Positions 1 to 5,032 of a stretch of DNA of 9,023 bases are shown in pieces. Location: NCBI GenBank assembly GCA_964572065.1, contig CAZNER010000079.1, positions 1-9,023 of the forward strand, written 5' to 3'. The first letter of the stretch is position 1. Every line of letters begins with the position of its first letter. The translations under genes and the position numbers were made by a program. The notes under the pieces are model-generated. The model searched no databases and was not told the origin of the DNA. It saw only the letters and a program-made list of their open reading frames with translations. The DNA comes from CAZNER01 sp964572065. Its GTDB lineage: Bacteria > Patescibacteriota > Dojkabacteria > JAHIVN01.

Positions 1-316
1 AATCACCATACCAACCATCATATAAAGCACCGTAATCAACCTTTATTATATCACCCTCTTCTAAGGGTGTTTCATTTGGAAATCCATGTACCACTTCATC
101 GTTAACAGAAGCACATATGGTAAATGGAAATCCTTGATATCCTAAAAATCCTGGAATTGCTTTATGTTGATAAGTTATTTCTTCAGCTAAGTCATTTAAA
201 TATTTAGTTGTAACTCCAGGTTTTATTCTGGACTTTAATTCATCTAAAACATCTGCTGTTATATAACCAGCATCTTTTAATTTATTTATTTGTTCTTTCG
301 TTTTAAGTATAATCAT
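1..316 (-). CDS. map: Methionine aminopeptidase, type I (C-terminus beyond window)
   Basis: Removes the initiator methionine from new proteins in the cytoplasm; a two-metal enzyme of the pita-bread fold. The visible 105 residues cover the N-terminal part of a family usually near 250 residues; the gene runs off the window edge. The segment SVNDEVVHGFP (residues 70-80) carries the substrate histidine (H77, matching H79 of the E. coli enzyme). DIIKVDYGALYDGWYGD (89-105) carries the first two metal-binding aspartates (D94 and D105, matching D97 and D108). The family's last ligands, a His and two Glu, lie outside the window. The start is set by a TAATG overlap with the stop of the Myb-like gene upstream, so the two are probably translationally coupled. 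The N-terminus lacks a ribosome-docking extension. Identification is firm; that it acts in a phage is inferred from the neighbours. Confidence 0.93.
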   Translation of the reverse strand, partial: MIILKTKEQINKLKDAGYITADVLDELKSRIKPGVTTKYLNDLAEEITYQHKAIPGFLGYQGFPFTICASVNDEVVHGFPNETPLEEGDIIKVDYGALYDGWYGD

Positions 317-528
317 TACATTTCTCTTTGATTATATGCTCGCTGTATAGCTTCTTCTGTTTTTCCACCTTCAATTTTTTTCGCTGCCTTAAGTCGTTTG
401 ATTTGAGCATTTATCATATCAGCATTTCTTCCTGGAAGCAGATCCAACAATTCTTTTATTGTTGATGTTTCATAGTTTTCCGCTAATTTTTTCTTTTCTG
501 TGTGTGTCCACCTTCTCCTTCGAGCCAT
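316..528 (-). CDS. Myb/SANT-like small DNA-binding protein
   Basis: A basic 70-residue protein that reads as one homeodomain-like helix-turn-helix. It opens with MARRRRW, then predicted helices at about 10-18, 23-30 and 34-49. The pattern W-T-x-x-E ... ELLDLLPGR ... INAQIKRL matches Myb/SANT repeats, in which a tryptophan starts helix 1 and an L-P-G-R turn precedes the recognition helix. Phages use such modules as small regulators or as DNA-binding parts attached to nucleases; here there is no nuclease domain. The start at 528 is supported by AAGGAGG eight bases upstream. The frame stays open further upstream, but that stretch lies antisense-free over the propeller gene in another frame and has no ribosome binding site. 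The stop overlaps the aminopeptidase start. The target is unknown. Confidence 0.8.
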   Translation of the reverse strand: MARRRRWTHTEKKKLAENYETSTIKELLDLLPGRNADMINAQIKRLKAAKKIEGGKTEEAIQRAYNQREM

Positions 529-550
529 ATTTAACACCTCCTTAAATCTT

Positions 551-1642
551 TTAAGCATTAGAGGTCGCGGTATGAGCATATCTATTCTCAAGCAAATCAC
601 CAAAGTCTGTGGCATCACCAGTTGATGAAATTGTAATATAATCGATAATATTACTAGGTGAATAACCACCACCAAAACAACCTCTATCATTAGTTCCGTT
701 AGAAAGACCTGGAACACCATAGCGGCGGGCTGTAGTCAAATCACCAAAATCAGTAGCATCCCCAGCAGATGAAATTGTTACATACTCGATAACATTTTGA
801 GCGGTAGCTCCTGATGTCTGTCCTCCAGCATAAATACCTCTGTTATTCGTTGCATTGGAACACATTCCAGCCCACGCTTTTGCAACGGTTAAATCTCCAA
901 AATCAGAAGCATTTCCTGTTGATGATATTGTCAAATAATCTATAACATCGAAAATATTCATTCCGCCAGCATAAATACCTCTATTATTAGTTCTGTTATC
1001 GGTCGCGTTTAAAGAATCTCTGGCTTGACTTAAATCACCAAAATCAGTGGCATTGCTTGGCGATGAAATTGTTATATATTGAACAGTAACATCATCTGAA
1101 TAAGAGCCTCCTGATAAACCTCTATCATTTGTGCCATTACAACAAGCAGCATGCATACGCATGGTATTTAATAAATCTCCAAAATCTGTGGCGTCTCCAG
1201 CTGATGAAATTGTTATATAATCGATAATATTTACTTGAGCAGGGTTATATCCTCCAAAAAATACGCCTCTATCGCTTGCCGCGTTGGAAGTACCTGCTAA
1301 CTGTGATCTACCACTTGTTAAATCTCCAAAGTTGGTAGCATTACCAGTTGTAGAGATTGTGATACAGTCTATACTATTAAACATACTACCATCATCACCG
1401 CCCGCAAAAACTCCTTTATCACCGGGACTGGGTACGTATGAAACAGCATCTATACTTCCATACCCTTCTACCCACCCATCTGATCTTCTGCCGAAAACAC
1501 TTTTGGTTCCAGATACGAGATTCTCAATCTCGTAATCTCCCGAACCTGATACGACCGTATTTGACTCTACAGACCAATCAGATTCTTTTAAAACCACAAC
1601 TCTAGCTGTGTGTGATTTATAACCTGAAATTTTATAAGGCAT
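551..1642 (-). CDS. Six-repeat beta-propeller (kelch-like) virion or fibre protein
   Basis: A 363-residue protein in two parts. Residues 1-70 form a small beta-rich domain, ending with GRRSDGW and EGYGSID, that looks like the small beta-sandwich modules attached to phage surface proteins. Residues 76-363 are six repeats of 43-52 residues starting at about 76, 125, 174, 221, 268 and 320. Each has the pattern (R/K)G-[IV][FY]-x-GG ... [IV]-x-Y-[IVL]-TIS-x-x-[GS][ND]-A-[TS]-[DN]-FGDL. Repeats this long with a GG strand suggest blades of a kelch or galactose-oxidase-like propeller. No signal peptide or membrane segment is seen. Start: ATG with GGAGG 11 bases upstream; that site overlaps the end of the 60-codon gene before it. 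From memory, similar repeats occur in marine phage contigs, often as structural proteins. A role in host recognition is inference. Confidence 0.82.
   Translation of the reverse strand: MPYKISGYKSHTARVVVLKESDWSVESNTVVSGSGDYEIENLVSGTKSVFGRRSDGWVEGYGSIDAVSYVPSPGDKGVFAGGDDGSMFNSIDCITISTTGNATNFGDLTSGRSQLAGTSNAASDRGVFFGGYNPAQVNIIDYITISSAGDATDFGDLLNTMRMHAACCNGTNDRGLSGGSYSDDVTVQYITISSPSNATDFGDLSQARDSLNATDNRTNNRGIYAGGMNIFDVIDYLTISSTGNASDFGDLTVAKAWAGMCSNATNNRGIYAGGQTSGATAQNVIEYVTISSAGDATDFGDLTTARRYGVPGLSNGTNDRGCFGGGYSPSNIIDYITISSTGDATDFGDLLENRYAHTATSNA
554..1417 (-). repeat. Six tandem propeller-blade coding repeats
   Basis: Six in-frame units of 141-156 bases, the last about 130, encode the GG ... 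TIS ... FGDL blade. The DNA is diverged between units although the protein pattern is kept, so these are old repeats under selection, not a recent tandem duplication. Unit 5 is longest because of an insertion near TSGATAQN. Unit 3 has lost the usual aromatic-GG pair (RGLSGGSY). Confidence 0.8.
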
Positions 1643-1645
1643 GGT

Positions 1646-1828
1646 TTAAGATCCCTCCAATTGTTCATTTATATACTCTTCAATAGATCTCCTAACCCTG
1701 GCCTTTTTTAATAACTCTTTCATTAACTCTAATGTTTCTTTGTGATCACTGCCCTTTTCTAACAGTTCATCTATCCCATTGAGTATGTGGGATTTTTTAG
1801 ATTCCAATACTTTATCATAGTCAGTCAT
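1646..1828 (-). CDS. Small helical protein of unknown function
   Basis: A 60-residue charged protein with no recognised family. It looks all-helical, with leucine-spaced segments at about 5-24 (VLESKKSHILNGIDELLEKG) and 29-45, rich in Glu and Lys, so a short coiled coil or helical hairpin is likely. No cysteine or membrane segment. A strong site, GGGGAGGAG, stands six bases before the ATG, the best ribosome binding site in the right half of this region. It ends three bases before the propeller gene, whose own binding site lies inside its last codons, so the two are probably made together. A chaperone or connector for the propeller protein is possible, but only position suggests it. Confidence 0.75.
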   Translation of the reverse strand: MTDYDKVLESKKSHILNGIDELLEKGSDHKETLELMKELLKKARVRRSIEEYINEQLEGS

Positions 1829-1873
1829 AACACTCCTCCCCTTTAAATTTTTTAAACTTTCCTATACATTCTA

Positions 1874-1889
1874 GCCTACAAAAGTAGGC
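1874..1889 (-). other. Perfect 6-bp stem-loop in intergenic gap
   Basis: GCCTAC-AAAA-GTAGGC (plus strand) is a perfect inverted repeat with a four-base loop, in the 88-base gap between the zinc-finger-like gene ending at 1917 and the 60-codon gene starting at 1828. Neither strand has a run of T directly after the stem, so it is not a textbook intrinsic terminator. It could be an RNA processing or stability element, or a protein-binding palindrome, at the border between the small-gene cassette and the propeller cassette. Confidence 0.5.
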
Positions 1890-1916
1890 AGTTATTGACT
1901 ATGATTAAATAAAAAT

Positions 1917-2279
1917 TTATTTTTCTTTTCTTATTTCTTTTTCAAAACAATTAGGACATTCGACAAAGAATTTAACATGTTCCCACGGCGGATATAATTT
2001 TTTAGCCTTACTCTTCAATAACCACTGGGAACTGTTACAATTCAAACAGTAAAATAGAAGCCATTCTTCATCATACAATGCCGCAGCACATTCAACACAA
2101 ATTGGTATTCTGAGCAAACCGTCAACGTGCCCTGTATAACCTATATATTGACATAAATAATTATTTGCTAGTGGAGGTTCAACACCAGGTCCGTGATTTA
2201 AATGACATTTTTCATCCACCAGATACATCTGTGCTATGAACAGATTAATCTGCTCATCTAACAGCTCTAAGTCGCTCAT
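1917..2279 (-). CDS. Multi-CxxC putative zinc-binding protein
   Basis: A 120-residue protein of no family that I recognise. It holds three CxxC pairs, CVEC (61-64), CLNC (78-81) and CPNC (108-111), plus C25 with H29 and C43. These could bind one to two zinc ions, with 61-81 forming a treble-clef or rubredoxin-like knuckle pair. The N-terminal 20 residues are helical and acidic; the last six are basic (EIRKEK). No membrane segment. Start: ATG with AAGGGG 11 bases upstream, a rather long spacing. It follows a 41-codon gene by seven bases and is the last gene before an 88-base gap. Nucleic-acid or RNA polymerase binding would suit a phage zinc protein, but nothing in the sequence proves it. Confidence 0.72.
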   Translation of the reverse strand: MSDLELLDEQINLFIAQMYLVDEKCHLNHGPGVEPPLANNYLCQYIGYTGHVDGLLRIPICVECAAALYDEEWLLFYCLNCNSSQWLLKSKAKKLYPPWEHVKFFVECPNCFEKEIRKEK

Positions 2280-2286
2280 TTTAAAT

Positions 2287-2412
2287 TTACCCCTTTTCTT
2301 TCCTCTTTAATTTCCTTCTAACATTATTTAACCTTTCTAGCTGCCTGGCCAATTCCTTGCTTTTCTTTTCCATATGAATTATATCACTACTGTCGTTTTT
2401 TCCTAACCACAT
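2287..2412 (-). CDS. 41-residue basic coiled-coil protein
   Basis: A very short gene starting MWLGKNDSS and continuing into a highly charged helix (about residues 13-40) with leucines at heptad-like spacing and many Lys and Arg (for example RRKLKRKEKG at the end). No family is recognised. The ATG overlaps the last codons of the 90-codon gene upstream, consistent with coupled translation. Its own ribosome binding site is poor, GGAG about 13 bases away, so the call rests on tight packing and on filling an otherwise unexplained 120 bases. An internal ATG at codon 14 would give a 28-residue product but lacks a binding site. Confidence 0.5.
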   Translation of the reverse strand: MWLGKNDSSDIIHMEKKSKELARQLERLNNVRRKLKRKEKG

Positions 2413-2675
2413 TTTCGTCTTCTATCTCCATTTGGATTTTTTATTAAATAATCAGGAACCCAGTTTTTGGCTTCTTTTATATTCCATTTTTTGGATTCTC
2501 TGACTATCCAATGTATTTTACCATTAATGTAAATTCTATGTAATAAAATACCAAACATATTATTTACAATTCTATCCAATACAGATTTAGTTACTCCTCC
2601 CCATAGACCTTGAAGAATCTCTTCAGAATCAGATAATTTTTCGCCATCTATTGTATAGATACCGTAATTTTTCAA
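2403..2675 (-). CDS. Unknown 90-residue protein, TTG start
   Basis: Family not recognised. The protein is mixed alpha/beta: MKNYGIYTIDGEKL at the start, a helix around VTKSVLDRIVNNM (28-40), a strand pair RIYINGKIHWIV (47-58), and a basic tail ending NGDRRRKCG. It starts with TTG, chosen because AAAGGA lies nine bases upstream and no ATG exists before codon 40. It has its own short intergenic gap upstream (2676-2721), which holds a TATAAATA box, so it may begin a transcription unit. Its end overlaps the start of the 41-codon gene by 10 bases. Confidence 0.72.
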   Translation of the reverse strand: MKNYGIYTIDGEKLSDSEEILQGLWGGVTKSVLDRIVNNMFGILLHRIYINGKIHWIVRESKKWNIKEAKNWVPDYLIKNPNGDRRRKCG

Positions 2676-2697
2676 TTTAATTATCCTTTACAAGACT

Positions 2698-2710
2698 CTC
2701 TATATTTATA
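2698..2710 (-). promoter_or_regulatory. TATAAATA-type promoter candidate
   Basis: The minus strand reads TATAAATATAGAG in a 46-base gap, about 23 bases before the TTG start of the next gene. TATAAATA is the late-promoter core of T4-like phages. The same 13 bases recur in the gap at 5644-5656. An inverted repeat (ATAAAC, 2708-2713; GTTTAT, 2720-2725) overlaps its upstream edge. The 8-mer is expected about once per strand by chance in DNA this AT-rich, so the call is tentative. Confidence 0.35.
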
Positions 2711-2721
2711 AACCGGTTAGT

Positions 2722-3042
2722 TTATTCCATTTTGGATTTCAATTCCAATAAAATTATTTCAATAGCTAATTTAGATGCTAATACATTTGATACTTTAATC
2801 ATTATTTCATCTATCGGGACATAACTTTTCCCCTCTACTCTAATAGTTTGTATGTCTAATTCTTTAAAACAATCTATTATGTAGTCTTTGTATATATTAG
2901 AAAATTTTTTAACTAAATAATCTATATCATCAGCGTCAAAATCTTCTATTTGATAAGCCTTTATGTGTGTTTTAAATATAAGAGCAACGACGTCTTTTAT
3001 TAATATCTCATTGCTATATTTTAACATACTTTCATCCGGCAT
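2722..3042 (-). CDS. Unknown 106-residue helical protein
   Basis: Family not recognised. A soluble acidic protein, mostly helical: helices are likely at 8-26, 38-62 and 78-104, with a short strand pair around TIRVEGKSYVPI (66-77). The run IEDFDADDIDYL (32-43) is strongly acidic. No cysteine cluster or membrane segment. The ATG overlaps the 3' end of the upstream gene by 11 bases; GGGG with 11-base spacing is the binding site. A second ATG at codon 6 follows GGATGAAAGT and is less likely. It ends the run of overlapping genes that begins near 3560, before the gap with the TATAAATA box. Confidence 0.72.
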   Translation of the reverse strand: MPDESMLKYSNEILIKDVVALIFKTHIKAYQIEDFDADDIDYLVKKFSNIYKDYIIDCFKELDIQTIRVEGKSYVPIDEIMIKVSNVLASKLAIEIILLELKSKME

Positions 3043-3262
3043 TTTGTTCTACCCCTATTATGATCGCCTTAGACTCGTCTTTAAAATCTAATGCAATAAT
3101 ATCATATCTATCATTACCATCTACAACATGTCCTTGTTCTAATAAAGTATTGTTGAGTAATTTTTTAACTTCTTTAACTGAATCAGCTATTACTACAGCT
3201 CTCCCTGTAACACCGCAGACTAATTCAAATTCTACATCATATATAATTTTATCTTGATCCAT
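3032..3262 (-). CDS. Unknown 76-residue alpha/beta protein
   Basis: Family not recognised. The layout is beta-beta-alpha-beta-beta: IIYDVEFELVCG (6-17), GRAVVIADSV (20-29), helix KEVKKLLNNTLLEQG (30-44), then RYDIIALDF (52-60) and KAIIIGVEQ (65-73). This resembles a small ferredoxin-like or double-psi fold, but that is only a secondary-structure reading. The start at 3262 has two consecutive binding sites, AAGGAG and GGAG, within 15 bases upstream. An upstream in-frame ATG at 3295 would place these sites inside the gene and has none of its own. It overlaps the next gene by 11 bases. Confidence 0.75.
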   Translation of the reverse strand: MDQDKIIYDVEFELVCGVTGRAVVIADSVKEVKKLLNNTLLEQGHVVDGNDRYDIIALDFKDESKAIIIGVEQNAG

Positions 3263-3278
3263 ACTCCTCTCCTTATAT

Positions 3279-3533
3279 TTAAAAGGCTCCAACATACTCG
3301 TTATCTACTATGTTTTGCATTTCTTCAAGGAATTTCAAACGTTCTTCATAAAGATTTTCAGCGTGGGAAAATCTCTCCTTATCATAATTTTCTATAACTT
3401 TCCTTATATGGTAATTTCTTTTACCAACATATTGTCCTAGATAATATTTTTCATAAAAATTAGCAACACTCTTTATTAGGCTTTTAAGAAGTATTTCCGG
3501 ATCTATCACTTCTGCTTCAATTGTTGTCATCAT
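3279..3533 (-). CDS. Unknown 84-residue helical protein
   Basis: Family not recognised. Starting at the double ATG (MMTTIEAEVID) the protein is helical, with aromatic-rich NFYEKYYLGQYVGKRNYH (25-42) followed by a charged helix of about 35 residues (IENYDKERFSHAENLYEERL and on), possibly a coiled coil. The start is uncertain. The ATG pair has only AAAGGG 17-18 bases upstream, while an in-frame TTG at 3560, just after the previous stop, has no binding site and would add nine residues (MKGLLKILK). It lies 30 bases after the zinc-ribbon gene and 16 bases before the next ATG. Confidence 0.68.
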   Translation of the reverse strand: MMTTIEAEVIDPEILLKSLIKSVANFYEKYYLGQYVGKRNYHIRKVIENYDKERFSHAENLYEERLKFLEEMQNIVDNEYVGAF

Positions 3534-3563
3534 TTTTAAAATTTTTAAAAGCCCTTTCAAATT

Positions 3564-3782
3564 TTATACTACATAACTTTCAAGCATGGCCTTGTTAATC
3601 ATTTCTATACCTTCGTACAAACACCCTTTACAAAGAACCATAATTAATTTATCATTCATATAAATTTCTAAATAACAAGTGACTTTGGTTTTACATTTAG
3701 AACATTTGGTAGGACCAAATCCTCCATCTTCTGTTCTATTCTCTAAACGAGGTTTATATACAATTCTTTTTACTGCTTCCAT
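3564..3782 (-). CDS. Zinc-ribbon-like protein, 72 residues
   Basis: A small protein with CSKC (27-30) and, 20-odd residues later, CKGC (about 51-54), the spacing of a zinc ribbon. A C-terminal helix (EGIEMINKAMLES) follows. Likely role is binding nucleic acid or protein; no specific family is recognised. The start at 3782 (MEAVKRIV) is chosen because AGGAG stands seven bases upstream. GTG at 3785 and ATG at 3788 are closer to that site but badly spaced. The frame stays open to an ATG at 3932, giving 122 residues, but that start has no binding site and the extra stretch contains a candidate promoter and an RNA inverted repeat. Both products are possible. Confidence 0.66.
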   Translation of the reverse strand: MEAVKRIVYKPRLENRTEDGGFGPTKCSKCKTKVTCYLEIYMNDKLIMVLCKGCLYEGIEMINKAMLESYVV

Positions 3783-3827
3783 CACCATTCTCCTATGATT
3801 TATTTTAAGGGTATTCTGAAAAGTTAA

Positions 3828-3902
3828 ACCCAATTTACCTTCTACTTCATAAACACAGTATTTTATTTTGTAGTGGTGCAATGAGTGACAAGTAAATTGG
3901 GT
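3828..3902 (-). promoter_or_regulatory. Long-range RNA hairpin in leader of zinc-ribbon gene
   Basis: ACCCAATTTAC and its exact reverse complement GTAAATTGGGT (plus-strand positions 3828-3838 and 3892-3902) form an 11-bp perfect stem around a 53-base insert. In minus-strand RNA the stem would close a domain that could contain a smaller CUAC/GUAG helix. The last bases of the 3' arm (GGGU) could instead pair with ACCC 15 bases downstream, a weak alternative fold. The structure lies 40 bases before the ribosome binding site. It matches no riboswitch class that I know. Confidence 0.5.
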
Positions 3903-3908
3903 ATATAT

Positions 3909-3914
3909 ATTATA
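3909..3914 (-). promoter_or_regulatory. Candidate -10 box TATAAT
   Basis: A perfect TATAAT on the minus strand, 127 bases before the preferred start of the zinc-ribbon gene. Transcription would begin near 3902, the first base of the long inverted repeat, so the transcript would begin with the hairpin. There is no convincing -35 box 16-18 bases upstream and no TGn extension, and the local sequence is a run of alternating A and T, so chance is a real alternative. Confidence 0.3.
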
Positions 3915-3963
3915 TAAACCATACTGCATCATCTCATTCTGTGTTATGTTTGTAGTAGTTAGT

Positions 3964-4089
3964 TTAATGTGATTTTTTCTTAGTATGGCTTATTTTTATA
4001 TTATGACATTTTTCACAATAATATTTATAATAACCGCTCTCAGTAACTCCGAACATTACCATTTTGTTACCACATTTAGAACAGGTCAT
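3964..4089 (-). CDS. 41-residue zinc-ribbon protein
   Basis: A minimal zinc ribbon: MTCSKCGNKM at the start gives C3 and C6, and YYCEKCHNI gives C25 and C28, with two strands between (MVMFGVTES and GYYKYY). A basic tail ends KISHTKKKSH. Four-cysteine ribbons of this kind often bind nucleic acid or contact RNA polymerase; the partner here is unknown. The start overlaps the upstream stop by four bases (ATGA) and has GGAG seven bases upstream, inside the upstream gene. Downstream is a 181-base gap holding a possible promoter and RNA hairpin, so this may be the last gene of its transcript. Confidence 0.78.
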   Translation of the reverse strand: MTCSKCGNKMVMFGVTESGYYKYYCEKCHNIKISHTKKKSH

Positions 4090-4343
4090 ATTATATCTCC
4101 ATTCAATTTCCTTTCTTTCTTCTTATGGTTTAATATTTTTTCATAAAACCACTCATCAGCAGCATCTAATAACGCTGATCTTATAGTTGTTAAATTAGCT
4201 ATGTTATTATCCATTCCTTTCAAGGCTTCTACGCATAATTTATAAATACAATAAGTGAGTTCCTCCTTTTCATAAATATTAGCAGCTGCGTGTGTTAAAG
4301 CAGCATCAAACTTACGTCTGCAACTTTGTTCAATATATGGCAT
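4086..4343 (-). CDS. MPYI-type phage protein, DUF6899-like
   Basis: An 85-residue helical protein. The opening MPYIEQSCRRKFDAAL, the mid segment ELTYCIYKLCVEAL (28-41), the helix TIRSALLDAADEWFYEKIL (53-71) and the end NGDII follow the layout of a widespread small phage family that I recall as DUF6899: MPYI ... RxxxD ... G-x-LNY-x-I ... EFYRR ... ENGDV. Here the NY of the second motif is TY and the last is LNGDI. The family function is not known to me. Start: ATG with AAGGAGG eight bases upstream. It follows the phosphoribosyltransferase by 20 bases and overlaps the next gene by four. Confidence 0.7.
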   Translation of the reverse strand: MPYIEQSCRRKFDAALTHAAANIYEKEELTYCIYKLCVEALKGMDNNIANLTTIRSALLDAADEWFYEKILNHKKKERKLNGDII

Positions 4344-4363
4344 AACTAGGCCCTCCTTATTTC

Positions 4364-4759
4364 TTAAGCAATGTCTTTTTCAAAATGATCTACCCAACCA
4401 CGCATGTTAAATATGGGGTATACCCATGAAGGACACGGACCTCTAGCAAATATAACTACACCCACAACATGTAAATATGGATATTTAGCTTTCTCTTTCT
4501 CCATAGAAGCTCCTGTTGTTAATACGTCATCTACGATTAACAAAGGACCATATTCTTTAGTCCACTTCTGCAGAGCGTGAGCTAACCTATCACCTCCAGT
4601 CGGAATGCCTACTACTTCAGAAAACCTAAACCCCCTGGCTATCAATTTGGCCAGTGTGTTTATATCACCGATTGTTAAAGCATCGCAGTCTATTTTAAAA
4701 TGACTACTTCTTCCTGAACTTAATTCTACAAACCCAAATTTAAAAAGATCGCCTATCAT
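4364..4759 (-). CDS. Type I phosphoribosyltransferase, OPRT-like and compact
   Basis: Such enzymes join a base to PRPP to make a nucleotide. The PRPP-binding motif LLIVDDVLTTGASMEK (73-88) is complete, with the paired aspartates and the TTGAS loop. The opening LFKFGFVELSSGRSSHFKID (5-24) resembles the N-terminal hood of orotate phosphoribosyltransferase (pattern FGxFxLSSGxxSxxxxD), and GIPTGGDRLAHAL (51-63) matches its G-x-x-x-GG-x-x-x-A-x-A segment. At 131 residues it is much shorter than OPRT (about 210). Only about ten residues separate the GIPTGG helix from the PRPP motif, so the catalytic Lys/His flexible loop of OPRT is missing. Substrate therefore cannot be called; nucleotide salvage is likely. 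The start overlaps the upstream stop (ATGA), with AAGGA seven bases upstream. Confidence 0.85.
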   Translation of the reverse strand: MIGDLFKFGFVELSSGRSSHFKIDCDALTIGDINTLAKLIARGFRFSEVVGIPTGGDRLAHALQKWTKEYGPLLIVDDVLTTGASMEKEKAKYPYLHVVGVVIFARGPCPSWVYPIFNMRGWVDHFEKDIA

Positions 4760-4893
4760 TTTACTTTCCTTTTTTTTCTTGATAATCTCTTTCTTTTGTT
4801 TTTACCATTCGGATTTAACCAATCACCGTTCTCCACTCTTTTTAATGTTTTTAGCTTATCATCGACTTTAATATAAACTTTGTTTCCGGCCAT
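4756..4893 (-). CDS. Very basic 45-residue protein
   Basis: Starts MAGNKVYIKVDDKLKTLKRV, which reads as two short strands, followed by a Lys/Arg-rich tail (NKRKRLSRKKRKVK). Family not recognised. The composition, close to one half Lys plus Arg in the last 20 residues, suggests RNA or ribosome binding. It lies directly between the bS22-like gene, 17 bases upstream, and the phosphoribosyltransferase, which it overlaps by four bases. AAGGAG with four-base spacing supports the ATG. It could be a second small ribosome-associated protein, but that is only inferred from charge and position. Confidence 0.74.
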   Translation of the reverse strand: MAGNKVYIKVDDKLKTLKRVENGDWLNPNGKNKRKRLSRKKRKVK

Positions 4894-4910
4894 TATTCTC
4901 CTTTTCTGTA

Positions 4911-5012
4911 TTATTTTTTCTCTTTTCTTCGTATATATCTAGTCTTCTTTAACATTTTTCGGTGTTTGTGTTTTCTCATTTTCTTCCTTCTTTTTTTAAC
5001 TACGGTACCCAA
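4911..5012 (-). CDS. Ribosomal protein bS22-like (AURKAIP1/COX24, mS38 family)
   Basis: A 33-residue, extremely basic protein. GTVVKKRRKKMRKHKHRK followed by MLKKTRYIRRKEKK aligns without gaps, and at equal length, with the actinobacterial bS22 that I recall (GSVIKKRRKRMSKKKHRK then LLRRTRVQRRKLGK): about 20 of 33 positions are the same. The family also includes mitochondrial mS38 (AURKAIP1, yeast COX24). These proteins are single helices buried in the small subunit near helix 44 and the decoding region. Start: TTG at 5012, chosen because homology extends to it; GGGGGA lies 12 bases upstream, long but workable. An ATG at codon 12, with AAGGA six bases upstream, would give a 22-residue form lacking the KKRRKK segment. 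The likely role is to join or compete in host ribosomes. I do not know of a characterised phage example. Confidence 0.72.
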   Translation of the reverse strand: MGTVVKKRRKKMRKHKHRKMLKKTRYIRRKEKK

Positions 5013-5032
5013 AAAATTATCTATCCCCCTTT

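Noticed and set aside
316..720. Longer version of the Myb-like gene reaching into the propeller gene.
   Set aside because: The first 64 residues lie out of frame over the conserved propeller repeats, with no binding site; AAGGAGG stands right before 528.
1284..1535. Open frame on the plus strand over the propeller gene.
   Set aside because: No ribosome binding site, antisense to a well-supported repeat protein, and the only genes with good sites are on the other strand.
1895..1923. Plus-strand TTGACT with TATTTT at 17-base spacing.
   Set aside because: No gene on the plus strand lies downstream; a weak match in AT-rich DNA. An antisense RNA cannot be excluded but has no support.
3060..3257. 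Open frame on the plus strand over the 76-codon gene.
   Set aside because: Low-complexity Ser/Thr/Leu product without a binding site; mirrors codon bias of the true gene.
4022..4029. A third minus-strand TATAAATA.
   Set aside because: It lies within the 41-codon zinc-ribbon gene as Tyr-Lys-Tyr codons and has no gene start soon after it.
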